In this document: positions 33,248-40,228 of the stretch, in pieces | Position numbering within the stretch: the stretch's first letter is position 1 | Layout: the number at the start of each line of letters is the position of its first letter | Assembly: GCA_045629285.1 (NCBI GenBank) | Contig: JAZQQY010000041.1 | Span: forward strand, 124,001 to 188,000 | Direction: 5' to 3' | DNA from: UBA1723 sp045629285 | Lineage (GTDB): Bacteria; Bacteroidota; Bacteroidia; Bacteroidales; Paludibacteraceae | Length of the DNA: 64,000 nt | Translations under genes and position numbers: made by a program | The notes under the pieces: generated by a model | Told to the model about the DNA's origin: nothing | Database searches by the model: none | What the model saw: the letters and a program-made list of their open reading frames with translations, nothing else

Positions 33248-33916
33248 ATGTTGAGTAAAGAAAAGTTGGAACAGCTGAGGATATGGTTCCTTGAAGAAAC
33301 ACCGAAAGATGCTGTGCTGAATTTTAAGGAAAAATGTGAAAGATTATTGGCGTCACCAAAAACATTCATAGAGATGATTTCAGACGTCGAGACCATCAAC
33401 TCCATGAGCGTAGACCTATCAAAGATACTGACAGTACAAAAACAGCTTATGGATATCAAGAATTTCTTTGATAAGAATCAAGAGTCAGAAGGCGGTTACT
33501 CTCCGTTCGAATATATGTTTGCAACCACTGTGACTCTCAGTGAGGATAAAATAGCATTCATAAAAGAACAATATATATTCTTCAAGAAGATTCATGCAAT
33601 CGCATCACAGATCAAACAAAACAATCCGGAAGAAGATTTCCTAGCCTTCACGGACCAAGTCATTCCAATACTGGAAAAGACATGTGGAAACAGAACTAGA
33701 ATCAAAGGCTATCTCGAAGAATATGCCGAATTCATGAGTTGCTGCCTTACTGTCGACGAAGCCAATGAAAAATATAAGCAAAGTGAGAAAGACGGTTACG
33801 TCATGGATCAGAACGCCTACGAATCTTTCCTCAATAACGGAAAGGTGATTGTCGATCAGGTGAGCGCATATAGAAAGAAAATGAAAGAGTCCGGAATACC
33901 GGCGAAGGATGCTTGA
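33248..33916 (+). CDS. Uncharacterised 222-residue helical protein
   Basis: The family is not recognised. The protein appears all-helical and soluble, with many Glu, Lys and Phe residues and a paired Cys (MSCCLTVDEANEKY) near residue 160. There is no signal peptide. It sits 75 bases after the DUF3945-like gene, behind a dispersed palindrome, and is followed by a good terminator, so it ends a two-gene transcript. Unlike its neighbours it lacks the TTTAGTCC motif before the start; the region there reads TAGAGTAGGGATG. Position suggests a role tied to the secretion system, with no direct evidence. Confidence 0.6.
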   Translation: MLSKEKLEQLRIWFLEETPKDAVLNFKEKCERLLASPKTFIEMISDVETINSMSVDLSKILTVQKQLMDIKNFFDKNQESEGGYSPFEYMFATTVTLSEDKIAFIKEQYIFFKKIHAIASQIKQNNPEEDFLAFTDQVIPILEKTCGNRTRIKGYLEEYAEFMSCCLTVDEANEKYKQSEKDGYVMDQNAYESFLNNGKVIVDQVSAYRKKMKESGIPAKDA

Positions 33917-33941
33917 TATGAAGATGAAGTACCCAAAAAGA

Positions 33942-33982
33942 GAAGGATTGTACCTATGAAATCATGGTGCAATCCTTTTTTC
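33942..33982 (+). terminator. Terminator after the 222-residue protein gene
   Basis: AAGGATTGTACC pairs with GGTGCAATCCTT (one G-T pair) around an 11-base loop and is followed by a T run. Confidence 0.8.
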
Positions 33983-34048
33983 AAGTAGAAAAATCAACAT
34001 TTTTTGAAAATATTTTAAAAAACGCTTGCACATATCAAATCTAAACTC

Positions 34049-34056
34049 TAATTTTG
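34049..34056 (+). promoter_or_regulatory. -7 box of paralogue A
   Basis: TAATTTTG, about 72 bases before ATG 34128. The leader ends with TTTAGTCC at 34114-34121. Confidence 0.55.
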
Positions 34057-34127
34057 CTATCGCAAAACAAAAAAGTAGTTTTTGTCAAGCGTATAACAAT
34101 TTATGAGGTTAAATTTAGTCCTATAGA

Positions 34128-34724
34128 ATGGCAACAAAATTTAGTCAAAACGAAGAGCATAAGGCTCAAGTCAACATAAATGAAGAATGTAAAACTTCAG
34201 AAAAAATGTCAATGGCAAAAGCAGTTGACAGAATATCTGAAATTGTAAAACAGAATGAAGAATTCATGGCTAAAGAATTCGCAAACGCACAAGAGTGGCA
34301 AATGCGAGCACAAATGACCATGACAGCTTTCAAAGAAGATGTAGAGAATAAAAAAAAATCACATACCGTAATAGATATACCATCTACTTTTTCAAAAGAG
34401 CAAAAAGATGCATTGAAAGAATATGCAACACAGATGGGCGGATCATACACTAGCATGAAAGTTGTCGAACAACTTTCCGACGGATCCGAAAAGATATCGT
34501 TTCCAGCAAGAATAGAGTTTGGAAAAGATGCTATCTATGCTCCTGATGTATGTGCAAAGATGTTGCTAGGCGAGGGTAAGGATAATCTGATTAAGGATAT
34601 CCTTGAATCCAAGGCAATACACGAACAAAAGCAAAACATATTACAAGATAAAGAAAAGAAGATCGGTAACAGAAAAGAAAACCAAAAGATTGCTACCCTA
34701 AGAAATGGCAATCTCAAATTATGA
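34128..34724 (+). CDS. Uncharacterised protein, paralogue A of a tandem pair
   Basis: The 198-residue protein has no recognised family. A central domain (about 20-170) is shared with the next gene: a helical start (AVDRISEIVKQNEEFM against AISRLTDIVSKNEENM), EWQMRAQMTMTAF, then PSTFSKEQKDALKEYATQMG, GSYTSMKVVEQLSDGSEK and FPARIEFGKDAIYAPDVCAK. The tails are charged and divergent. It has its own promoter and a TTTAGTCC motif 6 bases before the ATG. It is cytoplasmic by composition. Two copies beside a type IV apparatus could be chaperones, substrates or regulators; none can be chosen from sequence. Confidence 0.62.
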   Translation: MATKFSQNEEHKAQVNINEECKTSEKMSMAKAVDRISEIVKQNEEFMAKEFANAQEWQMRAQMTMTAFKEDVENKKKSHTVIDIPSTFSKEQKDALKEYATQMGGSYTSMKVVEQLSDGSEKISFPARIEFGKDAIYAPDVCAKMLLGEGKDNLIKDILESKAIHEQKQNILQDKEKKIGNRKENQKIATLRNGNLKL

Positions 34725-34770
34725 AAAACAAGAATGACTTTTATGAATGATTGTTGATGTTTTAGTCATG

Positions 34771-34799
34771 AGGGAGTGTCTTTTTGATACTCCCTTTTC
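34771..34799 (+). terminator. Terminator between the tandem paralogues
   Basis: GGGAGTGTC pairs with GATACTCCC (one G-T pair) around a T-rich loop, followed by TTTT. A copy of TTTAGTC (34761-34767) lies directly before it. Confidence 0.75.
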
Positions 34800-34829
34800 A
34801 TTTATTCTGCAACAGCTCCAAAAAATTAC

Positions 34830-34837
34830 TATATTTG
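34830..34837 (+). promoter_or_regulatory. -7 box of paralogue B
   Basis: TATATTTG, 43 bases before ATG 34881, with TTAGTC at 34869-34874 in the leader. Confidence 0.55.
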
Positions 34838-34880
34838 TAAGTGATTTACATGATTATGATGTTAAACATTAGTCAAAACA

Positions 34881-35525
34881 ATGGCAGATAAAGATACAAA
34901 TCAAAAAAACAACAATAACGAGCAGACGCAGCAACCGGGAGAAGTGGTAAAGAAAATCACCAAACTGGATGTTACGGAGGGTCGCCCTTTGGAACGAGTT
35001 TCACTCGGTGAAGCTATTTCCAGATTGACTGACATTGTTTCAAAGAACGAGGAAAACATGGAAAAGGCGTTTACCGACGTTCCGGAATGGCAGGCACGCA
35101 CCATGATGAGCATGTCTACTTTCAGAAAAGAGACAGAGATAGGAGCAAACGGTAAACCTAAGAAGGAAATCCACACTATAGTGAAAATTCCGTCGTCGTT
35201 CACTGAAGAACAAAGAGAGATACTTAAGGAATATGCACTTGAAATGGGCGGAACCTACACCAATATCAAAGTGGTGGATGTTCTTCCCGACGGCACCAAA
35301 AAGGAGTCTTTCCCAGCTCAGATAGAATTCAGCAAAGATTCCGCCTATTCAGCAGAAGTTTGCGCAAAAATGCTTTTGGGTGAAAACACTGAAGAAATCA
35401 TTAATGGTCTGAAGGAGAGAAAAGTCATTCAGGATGAAAGACAACTTGCCATCCAGGAAAGAGAAAAAGCTAAATCGGAAAATCTTTCAGCCAATCTGAA
35501 AACCACAAAAGGCAAAAAGATTTGA
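34881..35525 (+). CDS. Uncharacterised protein, paralogue B of a tandem pair
   Basis: The 214-residue protein is homologous to the gene before it over about 150 residues. Matching blocks are EWQARTMMSMSTFRKE, PSSFTEEQREILKEYALEMG, GTYTNIKVVDVLPDGTKK, FPAQIEFSKDSAYSAEVCAK and MLLGENTEEIINGLKERKVI. The N-terminus is Asn/Gln-rich and looks disordered; the C-terminus is Lys-rich. Identity seems moderate, so the duplication is not recent. Separate promoters and a terminator between the copies mean they can be expressed independently. Function unknown; it closes the type IV secretion locus on the right. Confidence 0.62.
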   Translation: MADKDTNQKNNNNEQTQQPGEVVKKITKLDVTEGRPLERVSLGEAISRLTDIVSKNEENMEKAFTDVPEWQARTMMSMSTFRKETEIGANGKPKKEIHTIVKIPSSFTEEQREILKEYALEMGGTYTNIKVVDVLPDGTKKESFPAQIEFSKDSAYSAEVCAKMLLGENTEEIINGLKERKVIQDERQLAIQEREKAKSENLSANLKTTKGKKI

Positions 35526-36094
35526 AATTTTCTGCATAAGATAAAAAGCACCCCGATTATTTGTTAAATTACTTGACTTCAATTATTTTTGTAAAAAATA
35601 TGATGAGCAATTATCATATAATTTTGAAATTTGTTGATATAAAAAATTTGATTTTTCGTTAACAATTTAAAATTGTTCATGTTAGTCAAACTGAATGTGA
35701 AATTGTTACTGTAGTCCAAGAAGAATGACAGTAGTTTAGTAAATGCAACTGAACAGCGGAGAATGAAAAAGCCGTCGTAAAAGTTGGGAACAGACTCACT
35801 AAATGAAAAGGTACACAGATAGAGCGAAGAATCCTTCTACGAAATCTATGAACGGAACGCATTAACTATAGTTGATATAAGACAGTGTCGGCATTTTGTG
35901 TCAATGCTGAAAAATATCTACGTCGACATTTATTGTTGACGTATATATAGATATAACACAACAACTTAAGAAATTACATAATTCTAATAAAGTAATAGCG
36001 ATATTGAGTTTAGTGTTTAGTTAGGGATATGGAGATGAGTATTAGCATTGCTTAAGAATACTCTCTTTGTATCCCTTTAATTTGTCTTGTTGTA
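35526..36094. other. 569-base non-coding stretch with an orphan promoter and motif copies
   Basis: No convincing gene is seen. A full promoter is present (TTTG 35560-35563, 20-base spacer, TATTTTTG 35584-35591). After it come degenerate copies of the secretion-locus motif (TTAGTC 35682-35687; TAGTCC 35712-35717 followed by an ATG with only four codons) and a hairpin TACGTC-GAC...GTTGACGTA near 35920-35945. It could be a decayed third paralogue leader, a small RNA gene, or the edge of the inserted locus before recO. Confidence 0.5.
35560..35591 (+). promoter_or_regulatory. Orphan promoter right of the secretion locus
   Basis: TTTG, 20-base spacer, TATTTTTG. No gene of normal length follows on the plus strand. 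Confidence 0.5.
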
Positions 36095-36826
36095 TCACAC
36101 TAGATTATATACTTCAATAAGAGTCTTCAACGACTTTACATCACCGAATTCAGGAATATGCAGTTTGAAATACTTGATTATTGTCTCAAGCAAAAACTGA
36201 CGGTCACCTCTCTCAAGACGATAACAATGCATGTTACGATAGTTGATTCTTAATAGGGTAGGTAGGAATGACGTATGCTCATGATTAAGGTAGAATGCAT
36301 GCAAAGGCATATTGTATTCGTACTGGCTCGTAGAAAGGTCAAAATAGGCGTTTTTTCTATGTTTTTCGGTGTTTGGTTGGATTCCAAGAAGCGAACTCAA
36401 ACCGACCAAAGTGGCAATATGAAAATTGGCGACATTCTTCTGAGTGTGCTCAAGTGATGCTACCGTCTGCCAGCAATAATCGAAGATTTCCTGGGTTTCC
36501 TCACCTTTGTGAATGCTTCTGGTGAATATCTCAGCCAAAAACATCGCAATTGTGGCCTTTTCAGGCTGTATAAAGAGTTCAAGCAACGGATATGAAGGTG
36601 TAGCTTCCTTAAGCGTCGGGAGCTCCTTATTCGGGCGATAATCAAACGTCACATCAACAGCTGAAAGCGGGAATATATACGACGCTTTATGGCCCGACCT
36701 TTTACTCCAAGCTCCGTAGACGATGAAATCCACTCTTCCTGCCTCCTCAGTGAGCGTGCGCACCACAAGTTTATCACCTGCAGTACGCACAGCACCAAGT
36801 ATGATTGCACGAGTGGTGATGACCAT
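36095..36826 (-). CDS. recO: DNA repair protein RecO
   Basis: The 243-residue protein starts with the RecO OB-fold (VITTRAIILGAVRTAGDKLVVRTLTEEAG, in two parts, then VDFIVYGAWSKRSG), followed by the helical domain (FLAEIFTRSIHKGEETQEIFDY, FHIATLVGLSSLLGIQP). RecO anneals single strands and loads RecA with RecR in gap repair. Bacteroidetes RecO usually lacks the zinc cysteines of other phyla, as here. It ends a leftward group with a thioesterase 4 bases upstream. The secretion locus ends 570 bases away, so this may be its right chromosomal flank. Confidence 0.9.
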   Translation of the reverse strand: MVITTRAIILGAVRTAGDKLVVRTLTEEAGRVDFIVYGAWSKRSGHKASYIFPLSAVDVTFDYRPNKELPTLKEATPSYPLLELFIQPEKATIAMFLAEIFTRSIHKGEETQEIFDYCWQTVASLEHTQKNVANFHIATLVGLSSLLGIQPNTEKHRKNAYFDLSTSQYEYNMPLHAFYLNHEHTSFLPTLLRINYRNMHCYRLERGDRQFLLETIIKYFKLHIPEFGDVKSLKTLIEVYNLV

Positions 36827-36830
36827 CGTA

Positions 36831-37205
36831 TTACTGCAATTTTGACATGAAACGCTGCTTGTCCACTACGAATCTCTCGTGGTATGCAGTACCAATCACG
36901 TCGCCAGCCTCATCTGTTGCAGTGATCTCATAACAGATCTTTCTTCCGTCGATATTGACAATTTTAGCCTCAACTGTGACCTCTTTGCCAATTGCTGTAG
37001 CCTTCACATGCTTGATGTTCATTTCAATACCTACAGTGTCACTGTTTGCCTCAAGAGAAGGACGCACCATCTCAAGAGCTGTCTGCTCCATCTTGGCAAC
37101 AAGTGCTGGTGTGCCGAATACGTTAAGTCCGCCACTTCCCAAATTAACTGCCGAATCCTTGTCGGCAACCGTATATTTCTTTACTAAAACGTCGTTGATA
37201 TTCAT
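36831..37205 (-). CDS. Thioesterase-family protein (hot-dog fold, FlK-like)
   Basis: The 124-residue protein has the pattern of small FlK-type acyl-CoA thioesterases: LGSGGLNVFGTPALVAKMEQTA, GIEMNIKHVKATAIGKEVTVEAKI, and a closing IGTAYHERFVVD (conserved His in the last strand). The hot-dog fold hydrolyses acyl-CoA or acyl-carrier thioesters; substrate unknown. It lies between recO (4 bases) and, upstream, an acyltransferase, so lipid or acyl metabolism is a fair inference. A perfect dispersed palindrome separates it from the acyltransferase. Confidence 0.8.
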   Translation of the reverse strand: MNINDVLVKKYTVADKDSAVNLGSGGLNVFGTPALVAKMEQTALEMVRPSLEANSDTVGIEMNIKHVKATAIGKEVTVEAKIVNIDGRKICYEITATDEAGDVIGTAYHERFVVDKQRFMSKLQ

Positions 37206-37225
37206 TGTGATATTGTATTATAAAC

Positions 37226-37253
37226 GTAGAGACGGTGTGCACACCGTCTCTAC
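37226..37253. repeat. GTAGAGACG palindrome, perfect 28-base copy
   Basis: GTAGAGACGGTGTG followed by its exact reverse complement CACACCGTCTCTAC. This is the best-preserved copy in the window and lies in a 57-base gap between two co-oriented genes. Confidence 0.88.
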
Positions 37254-37262
37254 AAATGCGAA

Positions 37263-38117
37263 TTAATTGTCAATTTCAGGAATCATTGGCCAAGGATTAT
37301 GAATAATTCCCGCAGCCTCGATCATCTTGTTGTAGACCTCCTGTCGCAACTTGTCGACTGCAGCCTTTCTTGGCAACGACTTGTCGGCATACATAGGCTC
37401 CAACACCTTTAGAGTCATCAAAGGCTCTCCTTTTGCAAACAACTTTCTCCAACCTGTACGCTCACGGTGAACATATACCATCGGAATGATAGGCATGTCG
37501 TACTTGTAAGCCCAGTTGAAAGCTCCCTTACGGAACGGCTTGAATGGCTTGTAGAAATCCCAACGTACTCCCTCAGGGAAGATATGGAACCACTCTTTTC
37601 TCTCGTGTAGAGTATCGAATGCTTCGTTGAACTTCTTGATTCCACCCATGCTTTCAGGAATTGGAATACATCTGGCTCCACGAAGATTGAAATAATCCTT
37701 TGTCTTGAATGTTTCTGCCCATGCAGGAACCCAAAGTCGACGGTAACCAACTGCTTTTCTAACACCAGGAACATCCCAACGATACTGATGGTTTGCTACT
37801 GTGATTGCTCCGTTTGGAAACTCCTTATTGTCGATAACTTTCTTGTTTTCAATTTTTAATCCGTAGATCATCCAGTTCAAGAAGTTACATAGGTAAGTCT
37901 TCATGTCGCATAGAAACACGTTTATCTTATAATTCGGTGTTTCATCAAGATAAGGATAGTTCTCGTCAAACTTCAAATCTCTTACAACCTCCACTTTCAC
38001 CATGCGGCGAAACGGATCGTCATTCGGGTAATCAATAGCCATATCAGGCACATAGACTCCCTCCTTAACTTTCAACTCCTTGTATTTTTCTCCGTTCAAG
38101 CAAGAAATTTTCTCCAT
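37263..38117 (-). CDS. 1-acyl-glycerol-3-phosphate acyltransferase-like (PlsC family)
   Basis: ATG 38117 is chosen; the longer frame to 38177 starts at TTG and overlaps the gene before it. The ~284-residue protein has the PlsC motifs in order: NHQYRWD (HxxxxD catalytic box), RGARCIPIPESMGGIKKF (motif II/acceptor), FPEGVRWDF (motif III) and PIIPMVYVH (motif IV). It transfers an acyl chain to lysophosphatidate or a similar acceptor in lipid synthesis. An N-terminal ~100 residues before the HxxxxD box is longer than minimal PlsC and has one hydrophobic stretch near LCNFLNWMIYGL. Together with the thioesterase and decarboxylase-like neighbours it suggests a small lipid-related operon. Confidence 0.85.
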   Translation of the reverse strand: MEKISCLNGEKYKELKVKEGVYVPDMAIDYPNDDPFRRMVKVEVVRDLKFDENYPYLDETPNYKINVFLCDMKTYLCNFLNWMIYGLKIENKKVIDNKEFPNGAITVANHQYRWDVPGVRKAVGYRRLWVPAWAETFKTKDYFNLRGARCIPIPESMGGIKKFNEAFDTLHERKEWFHIFPEGVRWDFYKPFKPFRKGAFNWAYKYDMPIIPMVYVHRERTGWRKLFAKGEPLMTLKVLEPMYADKSLPRKAAVDKLRQEVYNKMIEAAGIIHNPWPMIPEIDN

Positions 38118-38127
38118 TACGTCGATA

Positions 38128-38742
38128 CTATTTTTTTGTATATTCAATACTAAATTTCTCAAAATGAATTCCGACAAGCGGTGTGAACAAAGCTACATCC
38201 GGGAATTTGGCCGGACGCACTCCGATTGCCTCTATCTTAGCAAAATTGGCTGTTCCGTTACCATTGTAATCCCACTTAACAACCTTTCCATCCTCTATCG
38301 ATACAAGAGGAAATTTAACCATATCAGAAGTCATCGGAATATTGAATCCCCACGACTGCACTTCTATTCTGAAAATTGATTTGTTGTCACGTGTCACAAT
38401 GATTGTCTCAGTCTTGTCGTCAACCTTTTCTACTCTGAAATCAGCAAGTTCCTTTTTGCAGAACACCTGCTGCTCCATAGCTTTTGCAGACGAACAATAT
38501 GCCTTTGACACAATGTATGATTCATCCCCGTCAATGGCAAATCTGCCAGGAATGAACAATAACTCCTGATAAGGACCAGCCGACGAATCAGTATAGTTTG
38601 CATAGATTACTGCACCGAAACCACCCTCGAAACTTTTCTTTTGATCTTTTGAAAGAAAACAATCTTTTCCTATGAATTCTTCGTCAAAATAATATGCGAA
38701 GATATATCCATTGCCTTCTTTTATATGTTTGTTAGCTTCCAT
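38128..38742 (-). CDS. Acetoacetate decarboxylase-like protein
   Basis: The 204-residue protein resembles the acetoacetate decarboxylase fold family: GPYQELLFIPG corresponds to the G.Y.E.L motif, and YIVSKAYCSSAKAMEQQVFC followed by KKELADFRVE corresponds to the I.V.s..a...GR..wG.PK.LA.F segment. The Lys pair (KKELA) lies where the family has the conserved PK, but the true catalytic lysine environment cannot be confirmed, so enzymatic activity is open; relatives include non-decarboxylase enzymes. It is the first gene of the leftward group, with -7 box TATTTTTG on the minus strand at 38769-38776. It lies 10 bases upstream of the acyltransferase. Confidence 0.65.
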   Translation of the reverse strand: MEANKHIKEGNGYIFAYYFDEEFIGKDCFLSKDQKKSFEGGFGAVIYANYTDSSAGPYQELLFIPGRFAIDGDESYIVSKAYCSSAKAMEQQVFCKKELADFRVEKVDDKTETIIVTRDNKSIFRIEVQSWGFNIPMTSDMVKFPLVSIEDGKVVKWDYNGNGTANFAKIEAIGVRPAKFPDVALFTPLVGIHFEKFSIEYTKK

Positions 38743-39094
38743 AGCCCATTTTCATTTGAAATTCACCCCAAAAATACAATTTTTTCAACAACATTTCAAA
38801 ATTGTAAATAGACAAAATGAATATAAAAAATCATTCTGTTTTTGGATGTATCACACAATATTTATATCACTCAACTTCTGTAAGAATCAATTGTTGTATA
38901 ACACTATCTATTGACATATTACAATTGTGATTATACTGTTTATGTCAGCCTATGATTATACCATATAAATATTTTATAAATAATATAATCAGAAGTTTTA
39001 GAAAATTTATCTATTACTTGATAAAAATATAAAATAGAAATCAATTTATAATTAAATAAATTACTTATTTTTGCACCAGAATAAAAATATTGAT
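38743..39094. other. AT-rich divergent promoter region
   Basis: The 350-base gap holds the minus-strand -7 box (CAAAAATA at 38769-38776) and the plus-strand -7 box TATTTTTG at 39066-39073. The middle is extremely AT-rich, with no gene or strong hairpin seen. Confidence 0.55.
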
Positions 39095-40165
39095 ATGAAT
39101 TCAGTAAAAATTGGAGATTTGTCATTAAGAGTTCCTATCATTCAAGGCGGAATGGGTGTAGGTATTTCTCTTTCTGGCTTGGCATCGGCAGTTGCCAATG
39201 AAGGTGGAGTAGGAGTGATTTCAAGCGCAGGTCTTGGATTGATTTATAACGACTTCTCAAAAAACTATATGAAGGCAAGCATCTACGGCTTGCAGGAAGA
39301 AATACGTAAGGCGAGAGAGAAAACAAACGGTATTATCGGTGTCAACGTGATGGTGGCTATGTCAAACTTTGCAGACATGGTCAAGACTGCTATCCAGGAG
39401 AAGGCAGACATCATATTCTCAGGTGCCGGTCTACCTCTTAACATGCCTTCTTTCTTGGAGAAGGACAGCAAAACAAAGTTGGTTCCAATCGTATCTTCAG
39501 CTCGTGCTGCAAAGATCATCTGCTCAAAGTGGAAGGCATTGTACAACTACTTGCCAGACGCTATCGTTGTAGAGGGTCCGAAGGCTGGTGGTCATCTTGG
39601 TTACAAGGAAGAACAGCTTAACGATGAAGCTTTCTCACTTGAAAAAACAGTTCCTGAAGTAGTGGCTGTTGCAAAGGAATACATCAACGAGAAGGAGATT
39701 CCTGTATTTGCAGGCGGCGGTATCTACACAGGTGAGGATATGGCTCGCATCATGAACTGCGGTGCTTCGGGCGTTCAGATGGGTACTCGTTTCGTTACTA
39801 CTGAGGAGTGCGATGCTTCAAGAGAGTTCAAAGAAGCCTACCTAAAGGCAGACGAGAAGGACATTGAAATAATCAAGAGCCCTGTAGGTATGCCTGGTCG
39901 TGCTATCAACAATGATTTCATTGAGCGCGTTAAGGGTGGTGAGACTCAGCCTAAGAAGTGTCTTTGCCACTGTATCAAGACTTGTGACGTTAAAAACAGT
40001 CCTTACTGTATCGTCGCAGCTCTTTACAATGCTTTCAAGGGCGATCTAAGCAAGGGTTACGCTTTCTGTGGTTCTAACGCTTTCAAAGCTACGAAGATTG
40101 AAAAGGTAAAAGAAATTTTCAATAGTATCAAGGAAGAGTTCAACAACTACAAAAGCAAGTTGTAA
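39095..40165 (+). CDS. Nitronate monooxygenase / FabK-like flavoprotein
   Basis: ATG 39095 is used; the longer frame starts at a TTG inside the -7 box. The ~356-residue TIM-barrel protein shows the NMO/FabK motifs: VPIIQGGMGVG (FMN loop), SSAGLG, VMVAMSNFADMV, VEGPKAGGHLGY (the catalytic-His-type loop), PVFAGGGIYTGEDMARIMNCGASGVQMGTRF in successive parts. The C-terminus has a Cys cluster (KKCLCHCIKTCDVKN, YCIV) typical of the longer Bacteroidetes and Clostridia form. It oxidises nitronates or, in FabK, reduces enoyl-ACP; I cannot decide which. It is monocistronic with a terminator 25 bases after the stop. Confidence 0.85.
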   Translation: MNSVKIGDLSLRVPIIQGGMGVGISLSGLASAVANEGGVGVISSAGLGLIYNDFSKNYMKASIYGLQEEIRKAREKTNGIIGVNVMVAMSNFADMVKTAIQEKADIIFSGAGLPLNMPSFLEKDSKTKLVPIVSSARAAKIICSKWKALYNYLPDAIVVEGPKAGGHLGYKEEQLNDEAFSLEKTVPEVVAVAKEYINEKEIPVFAGGGIYTGEDMARIMNCGASGVQMGTRFVTTEECDASREFKEAYLKADEKDIEIIKSPVGMPGRAINNDFIERVKGGETQPKKCLCHCIKTCDVKNSPYCIVAALYNAFKGDLSKGYAFCGSNAFKATKIEKVKEIFNSIKEEFNNYKSKL

Positions 40166-40189
40166 GAATATTACACACTTAAATATTTT

Positions 40190-40225
40190 AGAGAATGTAT
40201 CAGCTTTGATACATTCTCTTTTTTA
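40190..40225 (+). terminator. Terminator between convergent genes
   Basis: AGAGAATGTATCA pairs with TGATACATTCTCT around a short loop, followed by a T run. The helicase gene ends at 40229 from the other side. Confidence 0.85.
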
Positions 40226-40228
40226 GTC

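Noticed and set aside
20935..35525. Calling the tra locus a complete integrative conjugative element
   Set aside because: No integrase, relaxase, excision gene or flanking repeat could be found by reading both sides.
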